Positions 45,466-54,091 of a stretch of 64,000 nt of DNA are shown piece by piece. Location of the stretch: the NCBI RefSeq assembly GCF_001997295.1, contig NZ_CP019605.1, forward strand, positions 2,418,001-2,482,000, read 5' to 3'. The notes under the pieces were generated by a model. That model saw only the letters and a list, made by a program, of their open reading frames with translations, did no database searches and was not told the DNA's origin. The first letter of the stretch is position 1. The number at the start of each line of letters is the position of its first letter. Source of the DNA: Tessaracoccus flavus (GTDB lineage Bacteria; Actinomycetota; Actinomycetes; Propionibacteriales; Propionibacteriaceae). The position numbers and the translations under genes were made by a program.

Positions 45466-45712
45466 CAGACCGGTCTTCCACCGCAAACGCGAACCGATCG
45501 AGGCCCACCTCACCATCGTGTTCGCTGCGCTCGCGGTCGCCCGGCACCTCCAAGACCAGACCGGCGTCAGCATCAAGCGCCTCGTGCAGACACTTCGACC
45601 CCTCCAGAGCGTCACGATCACCATCGCCGGCCAGCCCATCCAGGCCCAACCACGCCTCACCGCCGAAGCCGAAGCCATCCTCGCCAAGATCCCTCGCCGA
45701 GCGGGGCATTAA
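45466..45712 (+). mobile_element. C-terminal relic of an IS1634-like transposase
   Basis: The plus-strand frame reads VFHRKREPIEAHLTIVFAAL and then AVARHLQDQTGVSIKRLVQ and ends at TAA 45710-45712. The H-R-x-R-E-x-I-E-A-H-L-T-I-V-F-A-A-L-A-V pattern is the C-terminal helix region of IS4/IS1634-type DDE transposases. It directly abuts the ISL3 terminal repeat, so one element inserted in the other and both decayed. Confidence 0.7.
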
Positions 45713-45746
45713 ATCAGGCCTCAGTTGTGGAACTCAGGTCTGACGG

Positions 45747-45977
45747 TCACGTGACAAGAGGCTCCGGCCAGATGCCCTCCAGCCACTCTCTGGTGGTGCG
45801 CACGTGGCGCATCATCAGGAACCGGGCGCCCTCGGGGTCACGCTCGGCGATCGCGGTGGCGATCAGCAGGTCCGACGGCGCCGTCTCCGCGAGCCGGCGG
45901 CCTCGTTCGTCTTCGCCGTTACGCCGTCGGGGGGTGTCGCTGACGCCGGAAGGCGGGGCGCACCAGTCCACGATCAC
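45747..45977 (-). pseudogene. C-terminal fragment of a GntR/FadR family regulator
   Basis: The last ~45 codons encode LLIATAIAERDPEGARFLMM followed by RHVRTTREWLEG, the end of an FCD ligand-binding domain (A-I-x-x-R-D-x-x-G-A-x-x-x-M-x-x-H). No HTH domain is present; upstream codons have shadow-like composition. It appears to be a beheaded regulator gene. Confidence is moderate because the fragment is short. Confidence 0.5.
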
Positions 45978-46338
45978 CGCCTCGATCGGGGTGGAGTTGC
46001 CAGTTCATCTCACGGTGCACGACCGGAACACGTCAAGGCGCTCGGCTGGCTGCTGTGCAACGCGCTGGCGCGGGTCGCCGCCTCGGACGGGATCACGGCC
46101 GATGCTGCCGGCGTGGGCGATCACCGCGCCGCCATCGCCGGTCACGGACATACCGGTGGACCACGAAGTACGCTTCACCTACGGAGTAGCTTCCGCTTCA
46201 GGGGTTTTGAACAGTCGCATGTCCAAGTATCCCGTAGTCAGAAGGCACTCCGGCCTATCTGCAGCACGCGTCGCTCACTCCGCCATGAACGATCGAGGCC
46301 TAGCCTGACCGTGATGCTTGTCGGGGCATACTGACTAC
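45978..46338. other. 361-bp stretch without an identifiable gene
   Basis: A plus-strand frame around 46010-46170 reads HVKALGWLLCNALARVAASD and then GITADAAGVGDHR, which looks protein-like but matches nothing I recognise and has no start or ribosome site. It may be another gene fragment in this insertion-rich region. I see no promoter, repeat or RNA feature. Confidence 0.4.
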
Positions 46339-46773
46339 ATGATGTCGACAGCCACTTTCGAACTCAAGCCTTGGGCGTTTGTCGTCTACTCTCTGGTCTT
46401 CGGAATCGCCGGACTGGCAGCCGTTGGCTACGTCGACCCCGAGATGCGTCTGGCCGGCTTTGACGGCCTGGTATTCGGGTTCTATGGTCACGCGTCCAAC
46501 GTGCTCATCTCGTACGCGGTCATCGTGGTCTATGGCACGATCAGGCTGGTGATGGGTGCCAAGATTCGCGAGCTCGCGGTGGCCACCGGGGTGATCGTCG
46601 CCGCGAACTACGTCTACGAGGTGGGCTTGACTCTCTGGAACACGAAAGACCTAGCTGACGCCCACTGGGGCGCAGCCTCGTCACTGCTGACGCTCGCCTT
46701 GCTTGCCGCCATCCACCGTTTCGGTGTGAAACCCGCCGCCTCGGCGTCCGTCACGGTCAAAGCGCGGGCATAG
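46339..46773 (+). CDS. small four-helix membrane protein, unknown function
   Basis: From the ATG at 46339 the product is 144 residues. Four hydrophobic segments are visible: FVVYSLVFGIAGLAAVGY, NVLISYAVIVVYGTIRL, LAVATGVIVAANYVYEV and AASSLLTLALLAAIHRF. Short charged loops lie between them. The composition is that of a real protein and the base use is slightly less GC-rich than its neighbours. I do not recognise the family. It is bounded by gene fragments on the left and an IS1380 relic on the right, so it may have arrived with mobile DNA. A TTG start 21 bp upstream is possible but less likely. Confidence 0.65.
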   Translation: MMSTATFELKPWAFVVYSLVFGIAGLAAVGYVDPEMRLAGFDGLVFGFYGHASNVLISYAVIVVYGTIRLVMGAKIRELAVATGVIVAANYVYEVGLTLWNTKDLADAHWGAASSLLTLALLAAIHRFGVKPAASASVTVKARA

Positions 46774-46951
46774 CGACGCGGCGAATCCGAAGTCGCGCCG
46801 AGAAGGATGCACTGCACAGCCGCGCCGTTTGGGGAGAACCGGGGTGGGACGTGCCTGGGAGACGCCGCCTACTTCAGGCTCACGACGCGGGCCGTCGTCC
46901 AGGCGCCCTTCGAGGCTGCGGAGCGAGAATCCGTACAGAGGTTCTCCGCTG

Positions 46952-47296
46952 TCAGGCGATGAGTGGCGCCTCCGCGTCCTCGGCCAGGGTCGCGATGAGG
47001 CGGGACACAGTCGGGTCCGACGCCACCGGGCCGTAGACCCCCGGTTCCGCGCGCAGGGTAGCGAGGTCACTCAACGCTTCACCGCCGAGCACCAGCGACA
47101 CCGCCAGATCACAGATGATCTTGCCCGGGTCGTGGATCGCCAACGGTCTCCGCCACCGTGACATCGCCTCCGACAGGGCCAGATCCAGGCCGGCCGCGCG
47201 GATGGTTTCGGTCAGCAGGATCCCGCCCGCCTGCCCGACCGCGGTCACCTTGGCGGTATCGACATGAACCCTGGGATATGAGCCGGTACTCTTCAC
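46952..47296 (-). mobile_element. N-terminal relic of an IS1380 family transposase
   Basis: The GTG at 47296 has AAGGAG upstream. The product reads VKSTGSYPRVHVDTAKVTAV, then GQAGGILLTETIRAAGLDLA and RPLAIHDPGKIICDLAVSL, and DPTVSRLIATLAEDAEA, the conserved start of IS1380 transposases. After residue ~110 the frame hits a stop at 46952-46954 and the DDE domain is absent. The element is therefore dead. The gap 46774-46951 has nothing else. Confidence 0.8.
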
Positions 47297-47452
47297 CTCG
47301 AAGGTGCTCCTTCTTGTTGGTCGATGTTTCTCTAGACAAGTCACATCATCCCAAGTCAGGAGCACTTTCGCCATCTCAGGCCGCTACAGTCCACCCACCG
47401 TCATGAAAGCACGAGGCTAGCCGATAGATTCACCCTGCAAGGAGGTGGTGCC

Positions 47453-50158
47453 GTGCTCGTCGGTCGAGACGCTGACCTGAGTGCCTTGGCGGAGGCGCGG
47501 CGCGCCTACCGCGAAGCAGCGCGGGTGTCGTGGATCGTCGGGGCGGACGGGGTCGGCAAGTCGGCCCTGGCGCGGACTGCGATCGGGCCTGATGCGATCA
47601 CCCTGGATCTGTACCCCGACGACGCACACCATCCGCTGGGTGCCGTCGCTGACCTGACAGCACAACTGGGCGGCTCTCTCGGCAAGGATCCGGCACAGAG
47701 TCTGCTCCGCGCCCTCGAGGCGGCCGGCCCAACCCGACTCCTCATCGACGATGCGCACTGGATGGACACCGACTCCCAGCGCGCGCTGTGGCAGGTGGCA
47801 CGCCGCTCCGCGCGCCTCCCGGTGTGGGTGGTGCTGACCAGCAGCCCGGATCCGGGCCCTCTCACCGAGCGGCTGTTGCTCCTGCTGAGCTCGGGCGAAC
47901 GCGGCCAGATCCACCGGTTGAAACCGCTGGAGGAGGCGGCGGTGGCGCAGTTCCTGCGGGCACGCGTCGGCGTCCCCATCGAGGGGGACATCCTGCGGCA
48001 GGTGATGACCAGCACCGGCGGATACCCCTCCCTCCTCGCCTCTCTCGTGGCCCAACTCCCATCGCAGGGCCACCCCGGCGGGCTGACGGGTGCGCTTGAG
48101 GCCCTCACTGCTCAAGTGCCCGACGCCGGACTGCTCTCCCACCATGCCTCCAGAGCCCTCGACGGCGCCTCGCCGTCGGTCCGGTACGCGCTCATCGGAC
48201 TCGCGCAGAGCCCCGAGCTCAACTCGGACCAGGTGGCCGAACTTCTCGCAGCGTTGGGCCTCCCCGAGGTCAGCACCGCGACCCTCATGGAAACCGGTCT
48301 GGTCGATCGCAGCATCCCCGGACGACTGCGGATCAGGCACCGCCTGGCCCAGGAGGCGGTGCTGGATCGCGCCACCGTGACCGATCGGCGGGCGACCCAC
48401 CGGGCGCTGGCCCAGGTGCTGGATGGAGTGGCGGCCCTGGAGCACCGGACCTTGGCCACAGAGCCGGCCGAGCGGGAGACCCTGTCGCGCGAACTGGATG
48501 CCCGGATCCGCGACGCCCAGGCGCAGGGCGACCCCGACCTCGCGTACCGGTTGTCTCTGCTCGCACTGCGACTGGAGGACCGGTTCCTCGACGACGTCCT
48601 CCTGTCGATCGTCCGGTCAGGCCGGATTGCGCGCCTGCGCGACCTGGCCTCCCACGTCAGCAACCTGCCGAGCTCGGTGACGCGGGCCTGTGCGCTGGCG
48701 TTACTCGATCTGGACAAGGGCGTCTTCCGTCCAGCAGCAGCGCAGCTCGGGCACCTCGACCCCACCTCCATCACGGAGCTTCGCGAACTTCTCATCCTCG
48801 CCTACACCGCCGTCCACATCACCGCGCAGGCGGCGATGCAGACCGCGCCCGAGACGGCCGTCGTGTTCGATCCGATCGTCGCAGCGCTCCGGGAGCAGGC
48901 ACAGCAGGCGCCCGCTCTCGTCGGCTATGAACTCACCGCACTGGCCTTGGCGCTGGACATGACGGTCCATCATCTCCTCAACACCTCCCTGATCCCGGAG
49001 GACAGGATCCCCGGGCTTGCCGCCATGCGTGACTCCCTGGCCGGTCAGCCCGGCAGTGAACTGTTGGTGTCGTCCGCAACCGTGATGCTCGGCATCCTGG
49101 AATTCGCGGCCGGCCGGACGGGCAGGGCCGTCGCCTCACTCACCTCGGGAGTAGCCCAGATTCCGATGCTTCACATGCAGGCCTCGGTGGCTCTGATCTT
49201 CATCAGGTTCAACGCCGGCGAGTGGGATCAGGCGGACGCGCTGGCGTCCCGCCAGCTCGGCACGACGCTCGACATGCTCCAGCAGCCCTACTGGCACCAG
49301 GCGTTCGCGCTCGCGGCGCTGGTGCCTGCCTGCCGCGGCGAGTCCGACGTCGTGGCGCGCTACCTCGACTGGCAACGCCCTGACCGGACGGTGAGCCTCG
49401 CGGACGCGTGCCACCGGTTCACGGAGAGCTGGGCACACGTGTGCCAGGAGGGCGTCACCCCTGAGCTGGCTCGTCTCGTGGGTCCGCTCTGGGAGCAGGA
49501 CCTCATCGGCTACATCGGCGCGTTCCCCACCGTCGTCCTGCTGGTCGGCTCGCTGCTCGCCGCTGGACACCGCGCGCGGGCCGTCGACGCTCGCGCCCTG
49601 GCGACGCGCGCCCCCTACGAGGCCGTCGCCACCGCCTACGTACTGGCCCACTGCGATGGCCTGTTGGCCGTCCACGACGGGAGGCTGGACGAGGCGGAGG
49701 CCCACTTCACCTTGGCCCGGCAGCACCTCGATCGGCAGGTGACCGAGAACCCCTCCGGCGGCCTGCACCTCTATCAGGCATTGCTGGCCGAGGACACTGC
49801 CGCACTGGCTCGGCGGACCGGACGGACCCCAGGGACGCTGCTGACCGACCTCAGGTCTGCGCACGCGCTGCTCAACCGCTGCGGCGCTGTGCGGTGGGCC
49901 GAACGACTCAACGCCCACGTCGTCGCGCTCGGCGATGCACCCGACCCGGAGCCGGGCCCGTCTCTACTGTCCCGCCTGACCACCCGCGAGCGTGAGATCG
50001 CGCTGCTCGTGGCCGAAGGGCTCTCCAACCGGGAGATCGCCGAGCGGCTCTTCGTCACGGTACGGACGGCCGAGTACCACGTGCACAACGCACTGACCAA
50101 GACCGGCCTCCGCTCCCGCGTCTCGCTGCGTGAGGCCTTGTCGTCCCACAGCCCATGA
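47453..50158 (+). CDS. LAL-type LuxR family transcriptional regulator with AAA ATPase domain
   Basis: The GTG at 47453 follows AAGGAGG (47439-47445). The 901-residue protein starts MLVGRDADLSALAEARR and has a Walker A loop VGADGVGKSALAR (about residues 29-41) and Walker B TRLLIDDAHWMD, as in AAA_16/STAND ATPases. A long alpha-helical TPR-like middle follows. The C-terminal LuxR helix-turn-helix is TTREREIALLVAEGLSNREI with VRTAEYHVHNALTKTGLRSR. Size and order match the LAL regulators (MalT-like) that control antibiotic, steroid or sugar genes in Actinobacteria. Its target is unclear: the neighbours are IS relics and repeat element C. The gene is intact. Confidence 0.9.
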   Translation: MLVGRDADLSALAEARRAYREAARVSWIVGADGVGKSALARTAIGPDAITLDLYPDDAHHPLGAVADLTAQLGGSLGKDPAQSLLRALEAAGPTRLLIDDAHWMDTDSQRALWQVARRSARLPVWVVLTSSPDPGPLTERLLLLLSSGERGQIHRLKPLEEAAVAQFLRARVGVPIEGDILRQVMTSTGGYPSLLASLVAQLPSQGHPGGLTGALEALTAQVPDAGLLSHHASRALDGASPSVRYALIGLAQSPELNSDQVAELLAALGLPEVSTATLMETGLVDRSIPGRLRIRHRLAQEAVLDRATVTDRRATHRALAQVLDGVAALEHRTLATEPAERETLSRELDARIRDAQAQGDPDLAYRLSLLALRLEDRFLDDVLLSIVRSGRIARLRDLASHVSNLPSSVTRACALALLDLDKGVFRPAAAQLGHLDPTSITELRELLILAYTAVHITAQAAMQTAPETAVVFDPIVAALREQAQQAPALVGYELTALALALDMTVHHLLNTSLIPEDRIPGLAAMRDSLAGQPGSELLVSSATVMLGILEFAAGRTGRAVASLTSGVAQIPMLHMQASVALIFIRFNAGEWDQADALASRQLGTTLDMLQQPYWHQAFALAALVPACRGESDVVARYLDWQRPDRTVSLADACHRFTESWAHVCQEGVTPELARLVGPLWEQDLIGYIGAFPTVVLLVGSLLAAGHRARAVDARALATRAPYEAVATAYVLAHCDGLLAVHDGRLDEAEAHFTLARQHLDRQVTENPSGGLHLYQALLAEDTAALARRTGRTPGTLLTDLRSAHALLNRCGAVRWAERLNAHVVALGDAPDPEPGPSLLSRLTTREREIALLVAEGLSNREIAERLFVTVRTAEYHVHNALTKTGLRSRVSLREALSSHSP

Positions 50159-50175
50159 GTCACTCCGGTGCACGA

Positions 50176-50446
50176 AACGCCAACCAGGAGGGGTGAACGC
50201 CAACCCACCTGCGCGAACGCCAACGGACAGGCGGAAACGCCAACTGAGGAGCCCCAACGCCAACGGATAGACGGAAACGCCAACTGGCAAGCCCTAACGC
50301 CGACGAGAGCCAGCGTCGCCCGCGCTATATCACCGGCGACTCTGGGTCTCGGGGGCGTCATGAGCTATCGGTTGGCGTTTCGCGTGGTCGGTTGGCGTTC
50401 ACCCCTGCCCGTTGGCGGTTGGCGTTGACCCCTCCCCGTTGGCGTT
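50176..50446. repeat. mirrored 20-bp-period repeat element, copy C (7 left units, 66-bp core, 4-5 right units)
   Basis: AACGCCAAC starts at 50176, 50196, 50216, 50236, 50256, 50276 and 50296 (last AACGCCGAC), exactly 20 bp apart. The core is 50305-50370 (66 bp). GTTGGCGTT follows at 50371, 50391, 50418 and 50438, with a partial GTTGGCGGT at 50411; a 7-bp slip separates the two right-hand pairs. It fills the gap between the convergent LAL-regulator and aldolase genes. Confidence 0.92.
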
Positions 50447-50643
50447 GGGCGACCAGTGCTGGCGACGAGGGCATCACTCGACCTGTGGGTGCACAAAAAG
50501 CGTTCCCTGGGGGTGCCCAATTCGACCACCGCCCCGGGAACGACGCTGAGGTCTCAGTCGCTGCGGCACACAGCGCTGGCCCCCAAGAAATCGACCTCTG
50601 GACATATTCTCCTTTCCCAACCCGACGGTGCGCCACCCCTGAG

Positions 50644-50667
50644 CTACCAGTCTTCAAAGACTGGTAG
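50644..50667. repeat. perfect 24-bp palindrome
   Basis: CTACCAGTCTT (50644-50654) and AAGACTGGTAG (50657-50667) pair perfectly around CA. It lies between element C and the aldolase terminator. The rest of 50447-50643 contains only an imperfect hairpin (CGTTCCC... with ...GGGAACG near 50501-50542) and no gene. Confidence 0.7.
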
Positions 50668-50685
50668 TCGTCGGGGGGAAAGCAA

Positions 50686-50719
50686 ACGCGGCCGGTCACC
50701 TTGCGGTAACCGGCCGCGT
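50686..50719 (-). terminator. terminator of the fructose-bisphosphate aldolase gene
   Basis: ACGCGGCCGGT (50686-50696) pairs perfectly with ACCGGCCGCGT (50709-50719). The minus-strand tail is TTGCTTT. It lies 21 bp past the aldolase stop. Confidence 0.85.
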
Positions 50720-50739
50720 ACGCGGCTTTACGTCTCAGT

Positions 50740-51768
<1,029 letters not shown>

Positions 51769-51841
51769 GGGAGCCCCTTTTCTCTTTCGAAAGCTTGCCC
51801 GGCAAGCCTATCGGGTCACGTCCCGAGGCGGGAGGGCGGGG

Positions 51842-52390
51842 TCACAGCAGATGGTCGAGCGCCGCGGTGTCCAGGTTCGCCCTACCCAGGGAGTAGGCCC
51901 GTGCGGCTGAGTCGATGACCGCGGGGCTGGCATCGAGGAAGCTCACGGGTACCCCCGCGACTCGCCGACCGCCCGCCTCCGCAACGATCGAAGGGCCGGC
52001 GCCGAAGTTGCGACCGACCAGCTTGAGCGCGCTCAGCTCCTGCCAGGAGATCCGCGCGGGCGTCGGGTGCACGAACTCGATTCCTTGCGGGTCGAGATAG
52101 AACGCCACCCCTTCATCGATGCTGGCCAGATCCCTCTTCGCCCGCTGCAGTCCCACGACGGACAAGACGAACCAGAACGCCGAGGACGCCACCCAGGCGA
52201 TGACCAAACCGACGGTCCACGCCGTCGACCAGTCGCGGCCGAGGAACCAGATGATCGCAACGAGGAGCGCCATCGAGATCACGGTGCTGAGGATTCGCAT
52301 CCGCAGTGCGCTTCGCTGGCGGGTGACCCGCGCCGCTGTCGGCAGCGGGGTGAGGCCCACCGCAAATCGCTCTGACTGCATGGGCGTCAC
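51842..52390 (-). CDS. two-helix membrane protein with PH-like/YcxB-type domain, unknown function
   Basis: The 182-residue protein starts with a GTG at 52390 (or the ATG at 52381). A basic segment precedes two membrane helices (ILSTVISMALLVAIIWFL and VGLVIAWVASSAFWFVL). A soluble beta-rich domain follows with YLDPQGIEFVHPTPARISWQ, which resembles the bacterial PH-like (YcxB) pattern of F-x-x-x-G-I-x-x-x-x-x-x-x-x-x-x-W-x-x. It follows the SpoU methyltransferase gene by 1 bp, so it is the last gene of the CBS-CBS-SpoU unit. The function is unknown. Confidence 0.65.
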   Translation of the reverse strand: MTPMQSERFAVGLTPLPTAARVTRQRSALRMRILSTVISMALLVAIIWFLGRDWSTAWTVGLVIAWVASSAFWFVLSVVGLQRAKRDLASIDEGVAFYLDPQGIEFVHPTPARISWQELSALKLVGRNFGAGPSIVAEAGGRRVAGVPVSFLDASPAVIDSAARAYSLGRANLDTAALDHLL

Positions 52391-52391
52391 T

Positions 52392-53027
52392 CTAGCGCTC
52401 GGGCACGCTCGCGCCGGTGTGCTGCAGCGACCAGTGGTACATGGCGATCGCTGCGGCCGCGCCGGCGTTCATCGACCGGGTGGAACCGCGCTGGGTGATG
52501 GCGACCAGGCGGTCGCACCCGGCGACCATATCGTCGGTCAGGCCGGGCCCCTCCGAACCGAAGATCAGGCAGCACCGCTCCGGCAACCGCTCGGCCTCGA
52601 GTGGGACCGAGCCCTCAAAGTTGTCGACTCCCACGGGCGTCACGCCGAGGCGCTCCAGATGCTCGAACAAACTGGCCTCGTCGTCGTGATGGACGACGTG
52701 GAGGTAACGGTCCGTCACCATGGCGCCGCGCCGGTTCCACCTCTTCTTTCCGACTATGTGCACGGCCGCCACATTGAACGCGTTGGCCGTGCGGACCATC
52801 GATCCGATGTTGAAGTCGTGCTCCCAGTTCTGAATCGCCACGTGCAGGGGTACCCGCGTCCGGTCCAGATCGTCGACGATGGCCTCGAGCTTCCAGTAGC
52901 GGTACCTGTCGACGACGTTTCGGCGGTCGCCCTCAGCCAGCAGCTCAGGGTCGAGGTGGTCACCGGTCGGCCACGGGAGGGGGTGCGGACCCACCCCGAC
53001 CGTCGGCGCCGTAGGGTCCTCGCTCAC
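52392..53027 (-). CDS. TrmH/SpoU family RNA 2'-O-methyltransferase
   Basis: The 211-residue protein has the three SPOUT knot motifs: HDFNIGSMVRTANAFNV (motif 1, Asn and Arg for ribose-OH), LIFGSEGPGLTDD (motif 2) and STRSMNAGAAAAIAMY (motif 3). The N-terminal ~50 residues form a short lead with no L30e-type domain, so it is of the TrmH/TrmL size class. The RNA target (tRNA or rRNA) cannot be told. The GTG start overlaps the stop of the upstream CBS protein (GTGA), so the genes are coupled. Confidence 0.88.
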   Translation of the reverse strand: MSEDPTAPTVGVGPHPLPWPTGDHLDPELLAEGDRRNVVDRYRYWKLEAIVDDLDRTRVPLHVAIQNWEHDFNIGSMVRTANAFNVAAVHIVGKKRWNRRGAMVTDRYLHVVHHDDEASLFEHLERLGVTPVGVDNFEGSVPLEAERLPERCCLIFGSEGPGLTDDMVAGCDRLVAITQRGSTRSMNAGAAAAIAMYHWSLQHTGASVPER

Positions 53028-54091
53028 ACCCGCCCCGGTGCCACTTCAGGCGCCGTGGCGGTCAGCCCCGTCTCGACGATCGCCGACGGCATGAGCCCAG
53101 GCAGCACGTCCGCCAGCGTGATGACACCGATCTCCCGATCGCCATCGGTCACCACCGCGATCTGCGTGCGGGCCTGGCGGATCTCCGCCAGCACTGCGGC
53201 CAGTCCGCGCTCGGCGGGCACGAAGACCGGCGGTCGGGCCAATTCGACGGCCGGGCGCGAGAGGTCCGGTTCGCTCAGCGTGTCGCGGACGTGCACGACG
53301 CCGACGGTGGTGCCGCCGTCCCGCACGAGCACGCGCAGGTGCCCGTGCTGGCGGGTCACCGACTGCACATCGGCAAGCGTCCCATCGGGCCCGACGGCCG
53401 CGAGTTCCTGGCCCTCAGGCAGCAGATCGCGAACCTTCTGGTCGCGAAGCGTCAGCACCGAGGTGAGCGAGGCGCGGTAGCGCACGTCGAGGGCCCCGAC
53501 GTTGGCGGAGTGCTCGACCAACTGCCGCAGCCCGGCGGCGTCCTGGCTGGCGGACAGACCGTCCACTGGGGTGGCTCCGGCCTTCCGGACCAGCCAGTTG
53601 GCCGAGGCGTTCATCGCTTTGAGCACCGGGCGCGCCAGGAACATGAACATCCGCATCGGGATGGCCAGCAGCACCGACGAGTCCTCCGGGTGGGCGATGG
53701 CCCACGACTTCGGCGCCATCTCTCCGACCACGAGGTGGAGGAAGGTGACGACGATGAGCGCCAGCACGAAGCTGACCACGTCGGCCACACCCAGCGGGAG
53801 CCCCAGTCGCTCCAGCCACGGGGTGATCGCGTGGTGGACCGCCGGCTTGGTGATGGCTCCCAACGCCAGCGTGCACACGGTGATCCCCAGCTGGGACCCG
53901 GCCAGCAGCAGGGTGAGCTCGTGGGAGTTCTTGAGCGCCGCCCGCCCCGCGGCGGTGGTGGCTCGCTCCTCCAGGCGGTGCTGCTTGGCGGCCATGAGGG
54001 CGAACTCGACGGCAACGAAGAAGGCGCTGAGCGCGATGATGATGACGGTCCAGGCAGTGACGGCAAGGCCGCCCATGGCGAGCGGAATCAC
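53024..54091 (-). CDS. CNNM/HlyC-type membrane protein with CBS domains (second of pair)
   Basis: The 355-residue protein has a DUF21 (CNNM) transmembrane domain with three or four helices: LAVTAWTVIIIALSAFFVAV, the SQLGITVCTLALGAITKP re-entrant motif and VVTFLHLVVGEMAPKSWAI, in which GE-x-x-P-K is conserved in Mg2+ transport-linked CorB/CNNM proteins. A CBS pair follows (VLVRDGGTTVGVVHVRDTL and IAVVTDGDREIGVITLADVL). It lacks the C-terminal CorC_HlyC domain. The ATG overlaps the previous gene's stop (ATGA). It probably senses or moves divalent cations together with its longer paralogue upstream. Confidence 0.87.
   Translation of the reverse strand: MIPLAMGGLAVTAWTVIIIALSAFFVAVEFALMAAKQHRLEERATTAAGRAALKNSHELTLLLAGSQLGITVCTLALGAITKPAVHHAITPWLERLGLPLGVADVVSFVLALIVVTFLHLVVGEMAPKSWAIAHPEDSSVLLAIPMRMFMFLARPVLKAMNASANWLVRKAGATPVDGLSASQDAAGLRQLVEHSANVGALDVRYRASLTSVLTLRDQKVRDLLPEGQELAAVGPDGTLADVQSVTRQHGHLRVLVRDGGTTVGVVHVRDTLSEPDLSRPAVELARPPVFVPAERGLAAVLAEIRQARTQIAVVTDGDREIGVITLADVLPGLMPSAIVETGLTATAPEVAPGRV

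Noticed and set aside
45804..46334. 176-residue plus-strand frame in the insertion graveyard
   Set aside because: Only a short inner part looks protein-like; no start site, no recognisable family and overlap with the GntR fragment, so it is described as a gene-free stretch.
50168..50428. Small proteins encoded across the 20-bp repeats (Asn-Ala-Asn-Arg-rich or Val-Gly-Val-rich frames)
   Set aside because: These open frames are by-products of GTTGGCGTT arrays in both strands; they have no ribosome sites and vary with repeat number.
50590..50720. Possible selenocysteine tRNA: CTTCAAA inside a strong stem
   Set aside because: The stem is an even palindrome that leaves no 7-nt anticodon loop, and no D arm, T arm (GGTTCGA) or acceptor stem can be paired on either strand.
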